NCBI RefSeq assembly: GCF_018614655.1
Contig: NZ_JAGGOG010000013.1
Span: forward strand, 1 to 64,000
DNA: 64,000 nucleotides
Direction of reading: 5' to 3'
From: Pseudomonas fluorescens
GTDB taxonomy: Bacteria > Pseudomonadota > Gammaproteobacteria > Pseudomonadales > Pseudomonadaceae
Each line of letters starts with the position of its first letter. The stretch's first letter is position 1. Under the pieces are notes generated by a model that saw only the letters and a list, made by a program, of their open reading frames with translations, was not told the origin of the DNA and searched no databases. Positions 1 to 9,065 of this stretch are shown here, one piece after another. A program made the position numbers and the translations under genes.

Positions 1-296
1 TAAATCCATCATCAGTTCGGTGCATAAAGCAAAGCTGAGTGCGACCAAAAATAAATTAATGGATTAACCGCTCAGGACACTAGTGAGTCATGGCGATCAC
101 GGCAAGTTCCCGAAACTGAGGCAGCATTGTGCCGTCTCCGGGCAGGAATGTCCCGTCTGGTCGTCGCGTGGTAAAGGCGTTTTTGTTCGGTCGGTGATTC
201 GGGCTTTCGACGTGTCAGGGGCGCACCTTGTGCGCTCGATAGTGAGTACCTGGCGGGAGTGCCAGGTACTCGGTGTTGAATGTTTTAGTTTGTGAA
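1..296. other. Intergenic region, no gene seen
   Basis: I see no convincing gene here. The only open frame lacks recognisable features and a good ribosome-binding site. Positions 35-65 are AT-rich. The region lies beyond the 3' end of the minus-strand toxin-like gene and contains the hairpin listed at 244-271. Confidence 0.5.
244..271. terminator. Perfect 11-bp hairpin after toxin-like gene 1
   Basis: GAGTACCTGGC (244-254) and GCCAGGTACTC (261-271) are perfect reverse complements around a 6-nt loop. The hairpin starts about 25 bp past the stop codon of the minus-strand gene ending at 297. There is no clear U-tract on that strand, so it could be a weak terminator or an mRNA 3'-end stabiliser. 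Confidence 0.5.
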
Positions 297-3200
297 TTAC
301 GCCGCTTTCGAGAATAAACTGGAAAGGCTATGAATGTTTTGGGTGGTGTTTATCAGCTCCAGCTCGTTGAACTCGGAAACTTTATATTCAGGGTTTGCGC
401 GATCTATACCATAGGGCTGGGCGAAGGTAGCAGATTTTCCGCTGTTTAATGTACGCTCCAATGCGATTTCCATCGACTGTTGGTTCTTGAATCTAGCCAG
501 TCCATAGTTGGGGTTGAAGTAGAACCATTCCCGGTTATTGTTTTCTACCGTCACGCCCGCGACAAGGCCGTGCCCCTTGTCACGAATCATGAATGTCTTC
601 GAGGTTTGTGCATTAGCCAAGTCGGAAATTATTGTCTGATAATGTACTTGTCGAGGTGTTTGAGTGCCGTGGAAATTATACCCCAGCACCTCTTGGAAGG
701 CGCTGAGCCTGCTGCGAAAGTTTATGGTTTCAAGTGCGTCGGGTTTGGCCGTGGTCATGAAAAGGTTGTCAATGAGGATGTGTTCTTTTTTGTATTGAAT
801 CGCCAGCGCCATGGCGTTGGATAGCGCTGCGCATTCGCCTTCGTTAAGGGCATCGAAGTTACCGAGATAAAAGCCCTGTGGCATTGCTCGGATTTCGCTG
901 TCTGCGCCGCCAGCTCTTACATCAATGCTGAAGTGTTTTGAGTTGGAGATTGAAGTGCTGATTCTATTTTTTTCCATGAGCCTGACAATGCAGCCTATTT
1001 CTTCTGATGTGCGGTTTGGCAATACCGCCAGCTCCGCCAACTGGGTGACACTCATTGTTGGAAAGTATCCGCTGACGATATCGGAGTTTCCTGTTTGATA
1101 ACCATGGTTGTAGGCATCAAGTCCGGTGAATTTTGCCTGGCCGACGGTCTTTTCAAATACCAAGGCCAAATCCTGCGTGGGAGGCGTGGGGGCAACTATG
1201 CTGCCGATCTTATTGATGAAGTGGTTAATGCCCTTGACTTCCCCCTCTATCGCACCGATTTTAGGGGTGAACTCTTTCAACGGGGTTCCAAAAGGTTGCA
1301 TGCTTATGGGGTCGTAGCCATACCATTTACCATTTTGCAGGACGGCACTTCCTTCCATAGTCTTGTCTGCATAGTTGAAGGTGCCTGTTGCCGAAATACC
1401 ATAGCGCTTGCTGGCCTCTACCAGATCATAGCCACCCGATGCGCCTCGGATTTTATTGATCCCATCGGACACCAGCGACAAGCCAGCGTTGCCAGCGGAA
1501 CCCAAGCCCCTTGCTGCGACCTTCACGCCACCTGCCACAACCCTTCCTGCACCCACAAGCAGATCCCCGACACCGCCCGCCGGATTGAATGCGTTGATCG
1601 TGCCCACGCCAATGATTTTTGCCACTTTCACGGCCTTGGCGGCCGTGCTGGCGGCTGTGGCTCCGACCTTAGCGACTTTTGCTGCCACTCCCACGCCGGC
1701 CGTCACGAAGCCAAAGACATCCATCGCCAAGTCTGTCGCACCGTCCAGGTAGTTGCCGTTCTGAAAGTTGACAATGGCCGACCTGAGCGGCACCAGGTTC
1801 AGGAAAAAGTCCGCGACTTTCCATTCATGTTCTTTCTGTTTATCGAGTGTGCTGGCTCCCTTGGCTTGTTTCACCACGTCTTCACTGTCGATATCAAGAT
1901 GCTCAACAAATACATCGGCGATGGACTGTGTTCGAGTGGAGGAAAAGCTGGGAGGCACGGTCGATGAGCCGCCTTGCGGTGTTTGGCTCAGGTCTGATTC
2001 GCTGGTTTTGGACGGTGTGAACAGTTCTATTTTTTCTACCTTATTGGCTTGCCGCTCCCTGGTCCTAGTTAGTGCAGATGCTGAAACAGCGGTGATTGCG
2101 CCTTTCTTGATGTCAATTTCATAGACGGTCTCCCCATTTACCCCAGTGGTTTTAACCAACAGTTTGTTGTCTTTGTCGTGAAGTGTTTTAGACGTGAAGT
2201 CCAAACCCAAGGCGTAAGTTTTTTTCTGGAAAAATTCGAGCTTTCCATGTTCCAGGTTTTGCCTGTCGGCCAATGGGAGCTGGGCAATAAGGTGTTTGAT
2301 GGTCGTGCCAATACCTGTTTGGCGCGACTCGATGGCTGTTTTGAATTGATCGTTGAATGTCTTGTTTACCTCGAGCTCGAGAGGCGCGTTGATCGCGACA
2401 ATAGGAATGCGCTCGTCGGTTGTTTTCCATCGGGCGTCGCCTAACTCCATCATGGCAATATCGAGCATCGAATGCAGGCCGGCAGGGCGTCGATTCGGGT
2501 TGTAGAGCGGTTCGGCGTAGGGTGTGCCGGGCTCGTCAAGGCGCAAGAGTTTTTCTTCAAACGGGACCTTGTCCCCAAACTCCTGCTTAAGCTTGGCCAG
2601 CGCAATTTCTTTTCGGCTCGGGATCGGCGTGTCCAACAAGCCCGAGGCTGCTATCCGTTCACTTTGTTGTTGATTGAAGGCGACTCTTACCGTCTCCAGT
2701 TGAGCGGGCGTATAGGTATCGTCGTTAATCTTAGGAACGATGCCATTGGCGACGGCCCAGTCCACCAGCGCGGCTTTCTGCGCAGACTCGGGTGCGGCCG
2801 CGTCGGATCCGCCACTGGCTTTCATGACCTGAGCAAACGTCATGTTGGCGGCGGTTCCAGGGGCTTCAGCTTCCACTTTGGCGACCGCAATGCAGAAGTT
2901 GGCCCATGCCTGGCTACCGTAAACGGTGGAGGCAGGAATCTCCTTGACCAGAAACTGAGGTGCGGTACGTGCCAGCAGCAGGTGAGTGGCAAGCTTGGCC
3001 GTTGCATTTGTAGCTTTGCCTTCGCTGACCAGATGCAGGCTCAGGTTATTGACGACAGATGAGGCTGGTTTGCCCCAGTGTTGTTCCTTTGCCAAGTCAA
3101 ATCCTGCGACGCTGTTTCTCTGCGCCACAAACAGGGAGTCCGCATCAAGGCCTATGTTGATGGCTGCCAGTACATAATCAGTGACGCTGTTGGCGGTGGG

Positions 3201-3902
3201 AATACCGTTCAGTTGAGTCTGGATGGCTTGGCCCAACGCTTGTGCTGCGGGGGAGGCAACAAGTTTTTCCAGCGCTTTGGCAGGATCTTGCAGTTCAGCA
3301 GTGGACAAGGGGGTACTACTGAGCAGGTAACCAAGCGCGCCCTTGTGTACGTCCTGTAGTGGGAGGCCCGGCAAGTCCGCCGTATTCTTATCTACCAGGG
3401 TGCCGACCTTGCTTTGATCCTCCACGCTCAAGGGGATTGGCCAGGACAGACCACCACCAAAATTGCCTAAAGGATGTTGCAGTGCTTTCTGGGCTACAGC
3501 ATCTGCCAGGTAGACACAGTGGTTTTGGGTTTTTGGCAGGGCCAGGCGACTCTGGGTGATGAATGATTCAAGGCTGACGCTTCGCCTGCTTGCCTGCGGA
3601 GTTTCCTGGGGGTAGCTGGAGGCAGGATGAATGTCCATTTGCTGGTTTTTCAGAGCGGCCAATACGGCCTGCTCATCGGCGTTTTTGGGTAAGCCTTGGG
3701 CGACTGTATAAAGTGCTTGCGCCAGGTTGTGCCGGTTACCTTGGTCGCCGAGTGCCTGTTGCAGCGCTTGGGGGGTGTTGAGGGTGGAAGTGGTTGTCGC
3801 GCTTGTACTCCCAGGCGGGGAAGCAATTGTATCGGAGGTGGTGACAGGTGCTGGTTGGAGGTTGGTGGTGGGGGACAGATGTAGGCTGTTGACTGCATTC
3901 AT
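297..3902 (-). CDS. Large toxin-like protein with C58-like cysteine protease C-terminus (toxin-like gene 1)
   Basis: This 1201-residue protein has no signal peptide. The N-terminal two thirds have no recognised domain. Around residues 720-850 there is a core containing the motif LNLVPLRSAIVNF followed by alanine/valine-rich hydrophobic helices, suggestive of a membrane-inserting or translocation segment. The C-terminal ~180 residues look like a papain-fold protease of the YopT/AvrPphB (C58) type: GECAALS with Cys about 1024, KGHGLVAGV with His about 1111, and FYFNPNYGLARF, where C58 enzymes usually have Asp-Pro-Asn. The paralogue at 10768-14604 shares the N-terminal and central parts but not the C-terminus. 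The 3' third of the gene looks more AT-rich than its neighbours. Toxin or effector function is inferred; the secretion route is not visible. Confidence 0.6.
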   Translation of the reverse strand: MNAVNSLHLSPTTNLQPAPVTTSDTIASPPGSTSATTTSTLNTPQALQQALGDQGNRHNLAQALYTVAQGLPKNADEQAVLAALKNQQMDIHPASSYPQETPQASRRSVSLESFITQSRLALPKTQNHCVYLADAVAQKALQHPLGNFGGGLSWPIPLSVEDQSKVGTLVDKNTADLPGLPLQDVHKGALGYLLSSTPLSTAELQDPAKALEKLVASPAAQALGQAIQTQLNGIPTANSVTDYVLAAINIGLDADSLFVAQRNSVAGFDLAKEQHWGKPASSVVNNLSLHLVSEGKATNATAKLATHLLLARTAPQFLVKEIPASTVYGSQAWANFCIAVAKVEAEAPGTAANMTFAQVMKASGGSDAAAPESAQKAALVDWAVANGIVPKINDDTYTPAQLETVRVAFNQQQSERIAASGLLDTPIPSRKEIALAKLKQEFGDKVPFEEKLLRLDEPGTPYAEPLYNPNRRPAGLHSMLDIAMMELGDARWKTTDERIPIVAINAPLELEVNKTFNDQFKTAIESRQTGIGTTIKHLIAQLPLADRQNLEHGKLEFFQKKTYALGLDFTSKTLHDKDNKLLVKTTGVNGETVYEIDIKKGAITAVSASALTRTRERQANKVEKIELFTPSKTSESDLSQTPQGGSSTVPPSFSSTRTQSIADVFVEHLDIDSEDVVKQAKGASTLDKQKEHEWKVADFFLNLVPLRSAIVNFQNGNYLDGATDLAMDVFGFVTAGVGVAAKVAKVGATAASTAAKAVKVAKIIGVGTINAFNPAGGVGDLLVGAGRVVAGGVKVAARGLGSAGNAGLSLVSDGINKIRGASGGYDLVEASKRYGISATGTFNYADKTMEGSAVLQNGKWYGYDPISMQPFGTPLKEFTPKIGAIEGEVKGINHFINKIGSIVAPTPPTQDLALVFEKTVGQAKFTGLDAYNHGYQTGNSDIVSGYFPTMSVTQLAELAVLPNRTSEEIGCIVRLMEKNRISTSISNSKHFSIDVRAGGADSEIRAMPQGFYLGNFDALNEGECAALSNAMALAIQYKKEHILIDNLFMTTAKPDALETINFRSRLSAFQEVLGYNFHGTQTPRQVHYQTIISDLANAQTSKTFMIRDKGHGLVAGVTVENNNREWFYFNPNYGLARFKNQQSMEIALERTLNSGKSATFAQPYGIDRANPEYKVSEFNELELINTTQNIHSLSSLFSKAA

Positions 3903-4131
3903 CTCGGATTACCTGTTTGAATGTTCCGGAAAAACGCCTTCCCAAAGGAGCTTCCCTGTACCCGAGGCGTATCGTTGGGTGTTCAAAACAGATAACTGCG
4001 TTCCGCCTGGCAGTGCTGGCAGTTGTCAGGTTTTATGTGGGTGACACGCTTGATACACGTCAGAAACATAGCCCTCGACATCGGCTTTGGGGCAAACTCG
4101 CGGTTTTTCCGCACTTGGCCAAGGCATGCCC

Positions 4132-7100
4132 ATGACTCCCGCGTCGTCTATCGATGAGAACAGTTTCCGCAAACTCCTGAGCCGCAACGTGGCGTTGCCG
4201 CTGGGGGTTGGTGTACTCAGTGCGGTGTTTTTTGTATGCCTGATTACCTATTTGCTGTCGGTGATCCAGTGGGTGGAGCACACCGATCGTGTGATCACCA
4301 ATCTCAACGAAACCTCGAAACTGACCATTGACCTGGAAACCGGCATGCGTGGTTTCCTGATCACTGGCGACGAGCATTTCCTCGACCCGTATGAAGTGGC
4401 CCAGCCACGGATCATTTCCGACCTGCGTGGGCTGCAGGCGCTGGTGTCGGACAACCCGCAGCAGGTCGACCGTCTCCAGCGTCTGGAGTCCTTGCAGAAT
4501 GAGTGGAATAAGTACGCCCAGGAAATGATCGAAATGCGCCGCCAGAACGGCGATTACCGGGCTGCCGTACAGGCTGGGCGGGGCAAGCGCCTGACCGATG
4601 AAATCCGCAAGGAGTACGACCAGGCGGTGGCGATGGAGCAACAGTTTCGCATCACTCGCAATGAGGACGTCACCCGCACCACCGTCCTGAGTGTCACCCT
4701 CTATCTGTTGTTTGTCCTGGGCCTGAGTGGTTTTCTAGCCTACGCAGGTAGAAAAAATTTACTATTACTTTCAGATAGTTATAGTTCAAACCTCGCGTCA
4801 CAAATGAAGATTTCAAAGCGCCTGGAGCAACAAGCCTGGCTGCGCAACGGCCAGACCGAACTGGCGGAACAGGTGCTTGGCCAACTGACCTTGAACCTGC
4901 TGGGTCGTAACATCCTGCAATTCTTCGCCCAATACATGGGCTCGGTGGTTGCCGCCCTGTATGTTCGCGAAGAGCACGGTGGCCTGACGCGCGTGGCCGC
5001 GTACGGGTTCTCCCGTGAGCAGGAGCAGCAGGAGCAATCGATCTACAACGACGAAGGCATCGTCGGCCAGTCTGCTCAACAACGCCGCCTGATTCGCCTG
5101 GATGATGTGCCTGTGGACTACTTCAAGGTCAGTTCCGGCCTTGGCGACGGGGCGCCACGCAGCGTGCTGGTGGTGCCTACCAGTGACGATGACCGGGTCA
5201 ACGGGGTGCTCGAGCTGGGCTTCTTGCGCCCGCTGGATGAGCGTGATGTCGAATTGATGGAGCTGATCGCCGGCAATATCGGTACCTCCATCGAAGCGGC
5301 GCGTTATCGCCAGCGCCTACAGGAAGTGCTGGCCGAGACCCAGCAGCTCAATGAAGAGCTGCAAGTGCAACAGGAAGAACTCAAGACCGCCAACGAGGAA
5401 CTGGAAGAACAGTCACGCATCCTCAAGGAATCCCAGGCTTACCTGGAAACCCAGCAGGCGGAGCTTGAGCAGACCAACGAGCAACTGGCCGAGCAGACCC
5501 AGATCCTGGCCGACCAGCGCGACGCCATGGACCGCAAGAACGTTGAACTCAATCGTGTGCAGGTCGAACTGGAGGATCGCGCCGACGAATTGCAGCGCTC
5601 CAGCAAGTACAAGTCCGAGTTCCTCGCCAACATGTCCCACGAGCTGCGCACACCGCTCAACAGTTCGCTGATCCTGGCCAAGTTGCTGGCGGAGAACGCC
5701 GAGGAAAATCTCAGCGCCGAACAGGTCAAGTTTGCCGAATCGATCTATTCGGCGGGTAACGATTTGCTCAACCTGATAAACGACATCCTGGATATTGCCA
5801 AGGTCGAGGCCGGCAAACTGGAAGTGCGCCCGGAGAACACCAGCGTGGCGCGCCTCGCGGATGGTCTGCGCGGGATGTTCGAACCCTTGGCGGCCGACCG
5901 CAAACTGGGGTTCCAGGTGGAGGTGCAGGAGGGTGCGCCACTGATGCTGTTCACCGACCGCCAGCGCCTGGAGCAAATCCTCAAGAACCTGCTGTCCAAC
6001 GCCGTCAAATTCACCGAGAAGGGCCAGGTCAGCCTGAGCGTTTCCCGTCAGCCCGGGGAGGGCATTGCCTTCACCGTGCGCGATTCCGGGATCGGTATTG
6101 CCCCGGACCAGCAGGAAAGTATTTTCGAAGCCTTCCGCCAGGCCGATGGCACCACCAACCGCCGTTATGGCGGCACTGGCCTGGGGCTCTCGATTTCCCG
6201 AGACCTGGCCACGTTGCTGGGGGGCTACATCAGCGTCACCAGTGAGCCGGGCCAGGGCAGTATCTTTACCCTGGTGTTGCCGGAACAGTATGTCGAACGT
6301 GACGAAGACGCTCCGGCTATCGAGCGCTCCCGCGCGGTGGTGGTTACTCCTGCGCCCACAGTGTCGATCAAGGTTTCACCACTGCCGGTGGCCGACGAAG
6401 CACTGATCCCGCGCTTTGCCGACGATCGCGAAAAGGCGCCGTTTGCCACTCGCTGCATTCTGGTGGTGGAGGACGAGCCGAATTTTGCGCGCATCCTCTT
6501 CGACCTGGCCCACGAGTTGGGTTACCACTGTTTGGTGGCTCATGGCGCGGACGAGGGTTACAGCCTGGCCGAACAGTATCTGCCGGACGCGATCTTGCTG
6601 GACATGCGCCTGCCGGACCACTCCGGACTGACCGTGTTGCAACGCCTCAAGGAACACGCCCAAACCCGGCATATCCCGGTGCATGTGATTTCCGTGGAAG
6701 ACCGTGTCGAAGCCGCCATGCACATGGGCGCCATCGGTTATGCGGTCAAACCCACCACCCGCGAAGAGCTCAAGGACGTGTTTGCGCGCCTGGAAGCCAA
6801 GCTGACGCAAAAGGTCAAACGTATCCTGCTGGTGGAAGACGATGATTTGCAGCGCGACAGCATTGCCCGCCTGATTGGCGACGATGACATCGAAATCACC
6901 GCCGTTGGCTTCGCCCAGGAGGCCTTGGACCTGCTACGCAGCAACATTTATGACTGCATGATCATCGACCTCAAGCTGCCGGACATGCTCGGCAACGAGC
7001 TGCTCAAGCGCATGGCCACCGAGGATATCTGCTCGTTCCCGCCAGTGATTGTCTACACCGGGCGCAACCTGACCCGGGATGAAGAGGCGGAGCTGCGCAA

Positions 7101-7632
7101 ATATTCACGCTCGATCATCATCAAGGGCGCCCGCTCACCTGAACGGTTGCTGGACGAAGTGACGTTGTTTCTGCACAAAGTCGAATCCCAGTTGTCCCAA
7201 GAGCGCCAGAAGATGCTCAAGACCGCCCGCAGCCGCGACAAGGTCTTCGAGGGGCGCAAGGTGCTGTTGGTGGACGACGATGTACGCAACATCTTCGCCC
7301 TCACCAGTGCCCTGGAACACAAGGGGGCGATTGTGGTCATTGGCCGTAATGGCCGTGAGGCGATCGAGAAACTCAATGAAGTCGACGATATCGACCTGGT
7401 GCTGATGGACGTGATGATGCCGGAGATGGACGGCTATGAAGCCACCGCGCTGATCCGCCAGGACCCGCGCTGGCGCAAGCTGCCAATCATTGCTGTGACG
7501 GCCAAGGCCATGAAGGACGATCAGGAGCGCTGCCTGGCGGCAGGCTCTAACGATTACCTGGCCAAGCCCATCGACCTTGATCGACTGTTCTCGTTGATTC
7601 GCGTGTGGTTGCCGAAGATGGAACGCATTTAA
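4132..7632 (+). CDS. CHASE3-GAF hybrid sensor histidine kinase with three receiver domains
   Basis: This inner-membrane hybrid kinase has 1166 residues. In order: a TM helix near residues 20-45; a periplasmic CHASE3 domain (TGMRGFLITGD); a second TM near 185-205; a GAF domain near 245-390; a long Gln/Glu-rich coiled coil near 395-490; HisKA with NMSHELRTPLN (His503); HATPase_c (DSGIGI, GGTGLGLSI); and three receivers with phospho-Asp at about 824 (LLDMRLP), 946 (IIDLKLP) and 1093 (LMDVMMP). I chose ATG 4132 because AAGG lies 7 nt upstream; ATG 4126 has no usable spacing. The next gene starts 15 bp after the stop and the series continues with CheR- and CheB-like enzymes, so this is probably the sensor of a self-contained phosphorelay. 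An AT-rich patch follows TM2 at about 4745-4800. Confidence 0.9.
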   Translation: MTPASSIDENSFRKLLSRNVALPLGVGVLSAVFFVCLITYLLSVIQWVEHTDRVITNLNETSKLTIDLETGMRGFLITGDEHFLDPYEVAQPRIISDLRGLQALVSDNPQQVDRLQRLESLQNEWNKYAQEMIEMRRQNGDYRAAVQAGRGKRLTDEIRKEYDQAVAMEQQFRITRNEDVTRTTVLSVTLYLLFVLGLSGFLAYAGRKNLLLLSDSYSSNLASQMKISKRLEQQAWLRNGQTELAEQVLGQLTLNLLGRNILQFFAQYMGSVVAALYVREEHGGLTRVAAYGFSREQEQQEQSIYNDEGIVGQSAQQRRLIRLDDVPVDYFKVSSGLGDGAPRSVLVVPTSDDDRVNGVLELGFLRPLDERDVELMELIAGNIGTSIEAARYRQRLQEVLAETQQLNEELQVQQEELKTANEELEEQSRILKESQAYLETQQAELEQTNEQLAEQTQILADQRDAMDRKNVELNRVQVELEDRADELQRSSKYKSEFLANMSHELRTPLNSSLILAKLLAENAEENLSAEQVKFAESIYSAGNDLLNLINDILDIAKVEAGKLEVRPENTSVARLADGLRGMFEPLAADRKLGFQVEVQEGAPLMLFTDRQRLEQILKNLLSNAVKFTEKGQVSLSVSRQPGEGIAFTVRDSGIGIAPDQQESIFEAFRQADGTTNRRYGGTGLGLSISRDLATLLGGYISVTSEPGQGSIFTLVLPEQYVERDEDAPAIERSRAVVVTPAPTVSIKVSPLPVADEALIPRFADDREKAPFATRCILVVEDEPNFARILFDLAHELGYHCLVAHGADEGYSLAEQYLPDAILLDMRLPDHSGLTVLQRLKEHAQTRHIPVHVISVEDRVEAAMHMGAIGYAVKPTTREELKDVFARLEAKLTQKVKRILLVEDDDLQRDSIARLIGDDDIEITAVGFAQEALDLLRSNIYDCMIIDLKLPDMLGNELLKRMATEDICSFPPVIVYTGRNLTRDEEAELRKYSRSIIIKGARSPERLLDEVTLFLHKVESQLSQERQKMLKTARSRDKVFEGRKVLLVDDDVRNIFALTSALEHKGAIVVIGRNGREAIEKLNEVDDIDLVLMDVMMPEMDGYEATALIRQDPRWRKLPIIAVTAKAMKDDQERCLAAGSNDYLAKPIDLDRLFSLIRVWLPKMERI

Positions 7633-7647
7633 GTGGAAATACACTAA

Positions 7648-8463
7648 TTGGACCGAAGTACTGATATTGAACTGCGCTTGTTGATTGAGGCGATCTACCT
7701 CAAGTACAGCTATGACTTTCGTGACTACTCCGCAGCCTCGGTCAAGCGCCGCGTGGCGCACGCCTTGCGCCAGTTCGACTGCAAGACCATTTCGGCCTTG
7801 CAGGAGCGGGTGCTGCACGATCCCACGGCGTTCATGCAGTTGCTGCAGTTCCTGACCATCCCGGTCAGCGAGATGTTTCGCGACCCGTCGCACTTCCTGG
7901 CGATTCGTCAGGAAGTGGTGCCGCTGCTCAAGACCTATCCGTCGATCAAGATCTGGATCGCCGGTTGCAGCACGGGGGAGGAGGTGTATTCCATGGCCAT
8001 CCTGCTGAGGGAGGAGGGTTTGCTGGAGCGCACTATCATTTACGCCACTGATATCAACCCCAGTTCCCTGGAAAAGGCCAAGCAGGGGATCTTCTCCTTG
8101 GAGAATATCCGCGCCTACACCCACAACTACCAGCAAGCGGGTGGGCAGCGCTCGTTTGCCGACTACTACACGGCGGCCTACGATTACGCGATTTTCGACA
8201 AGACGCTGCGGGAAAATGTGACATTCGCCGACCACAGCCTGGCAACCGACAGTGTCTTTTCAGAAACTCAATTAATTTCATGTCGTAATGTATTGATTTA
8301 TTTCAATAAAAAATTACAAGACAGAGCGTTTGGATTGTTTCATGAGTCGCTGTGCCATCGCGGCTTCCTGGTGCTGGGCAGCAAGGAAACCCTGGATTTT
8401 TCCGCCTACAGCAAACAGTTCGAACCCTTGGTCAAACAAGAACGGATCTACCGAAAATCATGA
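7648..8463 (+). CDS. CheR-family methyltransferase
   Basis: A SAM-dependent protein-glutamate methyltransferase of the CheR family, 271 residues. The N-terminal helical part (YSYDFRDYSAASVKRRV) is followed by the SAM-binding loop WIAGCSTGEEVYS and the C-terminal CheR motif SCRNVLIYF. The start is TTG at 7648, preceded by a purine-rich GTGGAAA. The gene ends in a 4-bp ATGA overlap with the CheB-like gene. No chemoreceptor, CheA or CheW lies in the window, so the substrate is unlikely to be an ordinary chemoreceptor here; it may be the neighbouring kinase. Positions 8262-8330 are unusually AT-rich inside the conserved motif. Confidence 0.88.
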   Translation: MDRSTDIELRLLIEAIYLKYSYDFRDYSAASVKRRVAHALRQFDCKTISALQERVLHDPTAFMQLLQFLTIPVSEMFRDPSHFLAIRQEVVPLLKTYPSIKIWIAGCSTGEEVYSMAILLREEGLLERTIIYATDINPSSLEKAKQGIFSLENIRAYTHNYQQAGGQRSFADYYTAAYDYAIFDKTLRENVTFADHSLATDSVFSETQLISCRNVLIYFNKKLQDRAFGLFHESLCHRGFLVLGSKETLDFSAYSKQFEPLVKQERIYRKS

Positions 8464-9065
8464 ATGAAGTTGCTGCCACACCGGTGGTTGTACCCGGTAT
8501 CGAAGCCATTGTCGTTGGCGCATCCGCAGGCGGGGTCGAGGCGTTGTTGAGCATTTATGGCACGTTGCCTCAGGGCTTCCGCCTGCCGATCATCACCGTA
8601 CTGCACCTGCCGGAAGAGCGCCGCAGCCAGTTGGCCGAGGTCTTTGCCCGGCGGGTGTCGATGCCAGTGGTGGAGGCGCGAGACAAGGAAGCGATCGAGG
8701 CCGGCACTCTGTATTTTGCCGGCCCTGGCTACCATTTATCGGTGGAGCACGATCGTAGCCTGTCGTTGAGTCAGGAGGAGCGTGTGCATCACTCCCGGCC
8801 AGCCATTGATTATCTGTTTGAATCGGCCGCTGACGCCTACGGCCCGAACCTGCTGGCGATCCTGCTCACCGGCGCCAATCAGGATGGTGCGCGCGGTCTG
8901 GCTCACGTCAAGCAGCGCGGCGGTGTCACGGTGGTCCAGGATCCTTCGCAGGCGCGGGTAGACGTCATGCCCCGGGCCGCTCTGGCGCTGCACACACCTG
9001 ACCATATTCTCACCTTGAGCCGCATTGGCGATTTGCTGGCCACCCTGGAATCTTCCTCATGTTAA
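8460..9065 (+). CDS. CheB-type methylesterase domain protein (no receiver)
   Basis: A 201-residue stand-alone CheB methylesterase/glutaminase domain. It has the catalytic Ser loop VGASAGGVEAL, the His region TVLHLPEERRSQL and the Asp loop LTGANQDGARG. Classical CheB has an N-terminal receiver; this one does not, so its activity is not directly controlled by phosphorylation. ATG 8460 overlaps the CheR stop (ATGA), and the gene end overlaps the next start by 7 bp, which implies translational coupling. It would reverse the methylation done by the CheR-like partner. Confidence 0.88.
   Translation: MNEVAATPVVVPGIEAIVVGASAGGVEALLSIYGTLPQGFRLPIITVLHLPEERRSQLAEVFARRVSMPVVEARDKEAIEAGTLYFAGPGYHLSVEHDRSLSLSQEERVHHSRPAIDYLFESAADAYGPNLLAILLTGANQDGARGLAHVKQRGGVTVVQDPSQARVDVMPRAALALHTPDHILTLSRIGDLLATLESSSC

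Noticed and set aside
83..295. 70-codon open frame at the left edge
   Set aside because: No ribosome-binding site or recognisable motif, and it runs through the perfect hairpin at 244-271.
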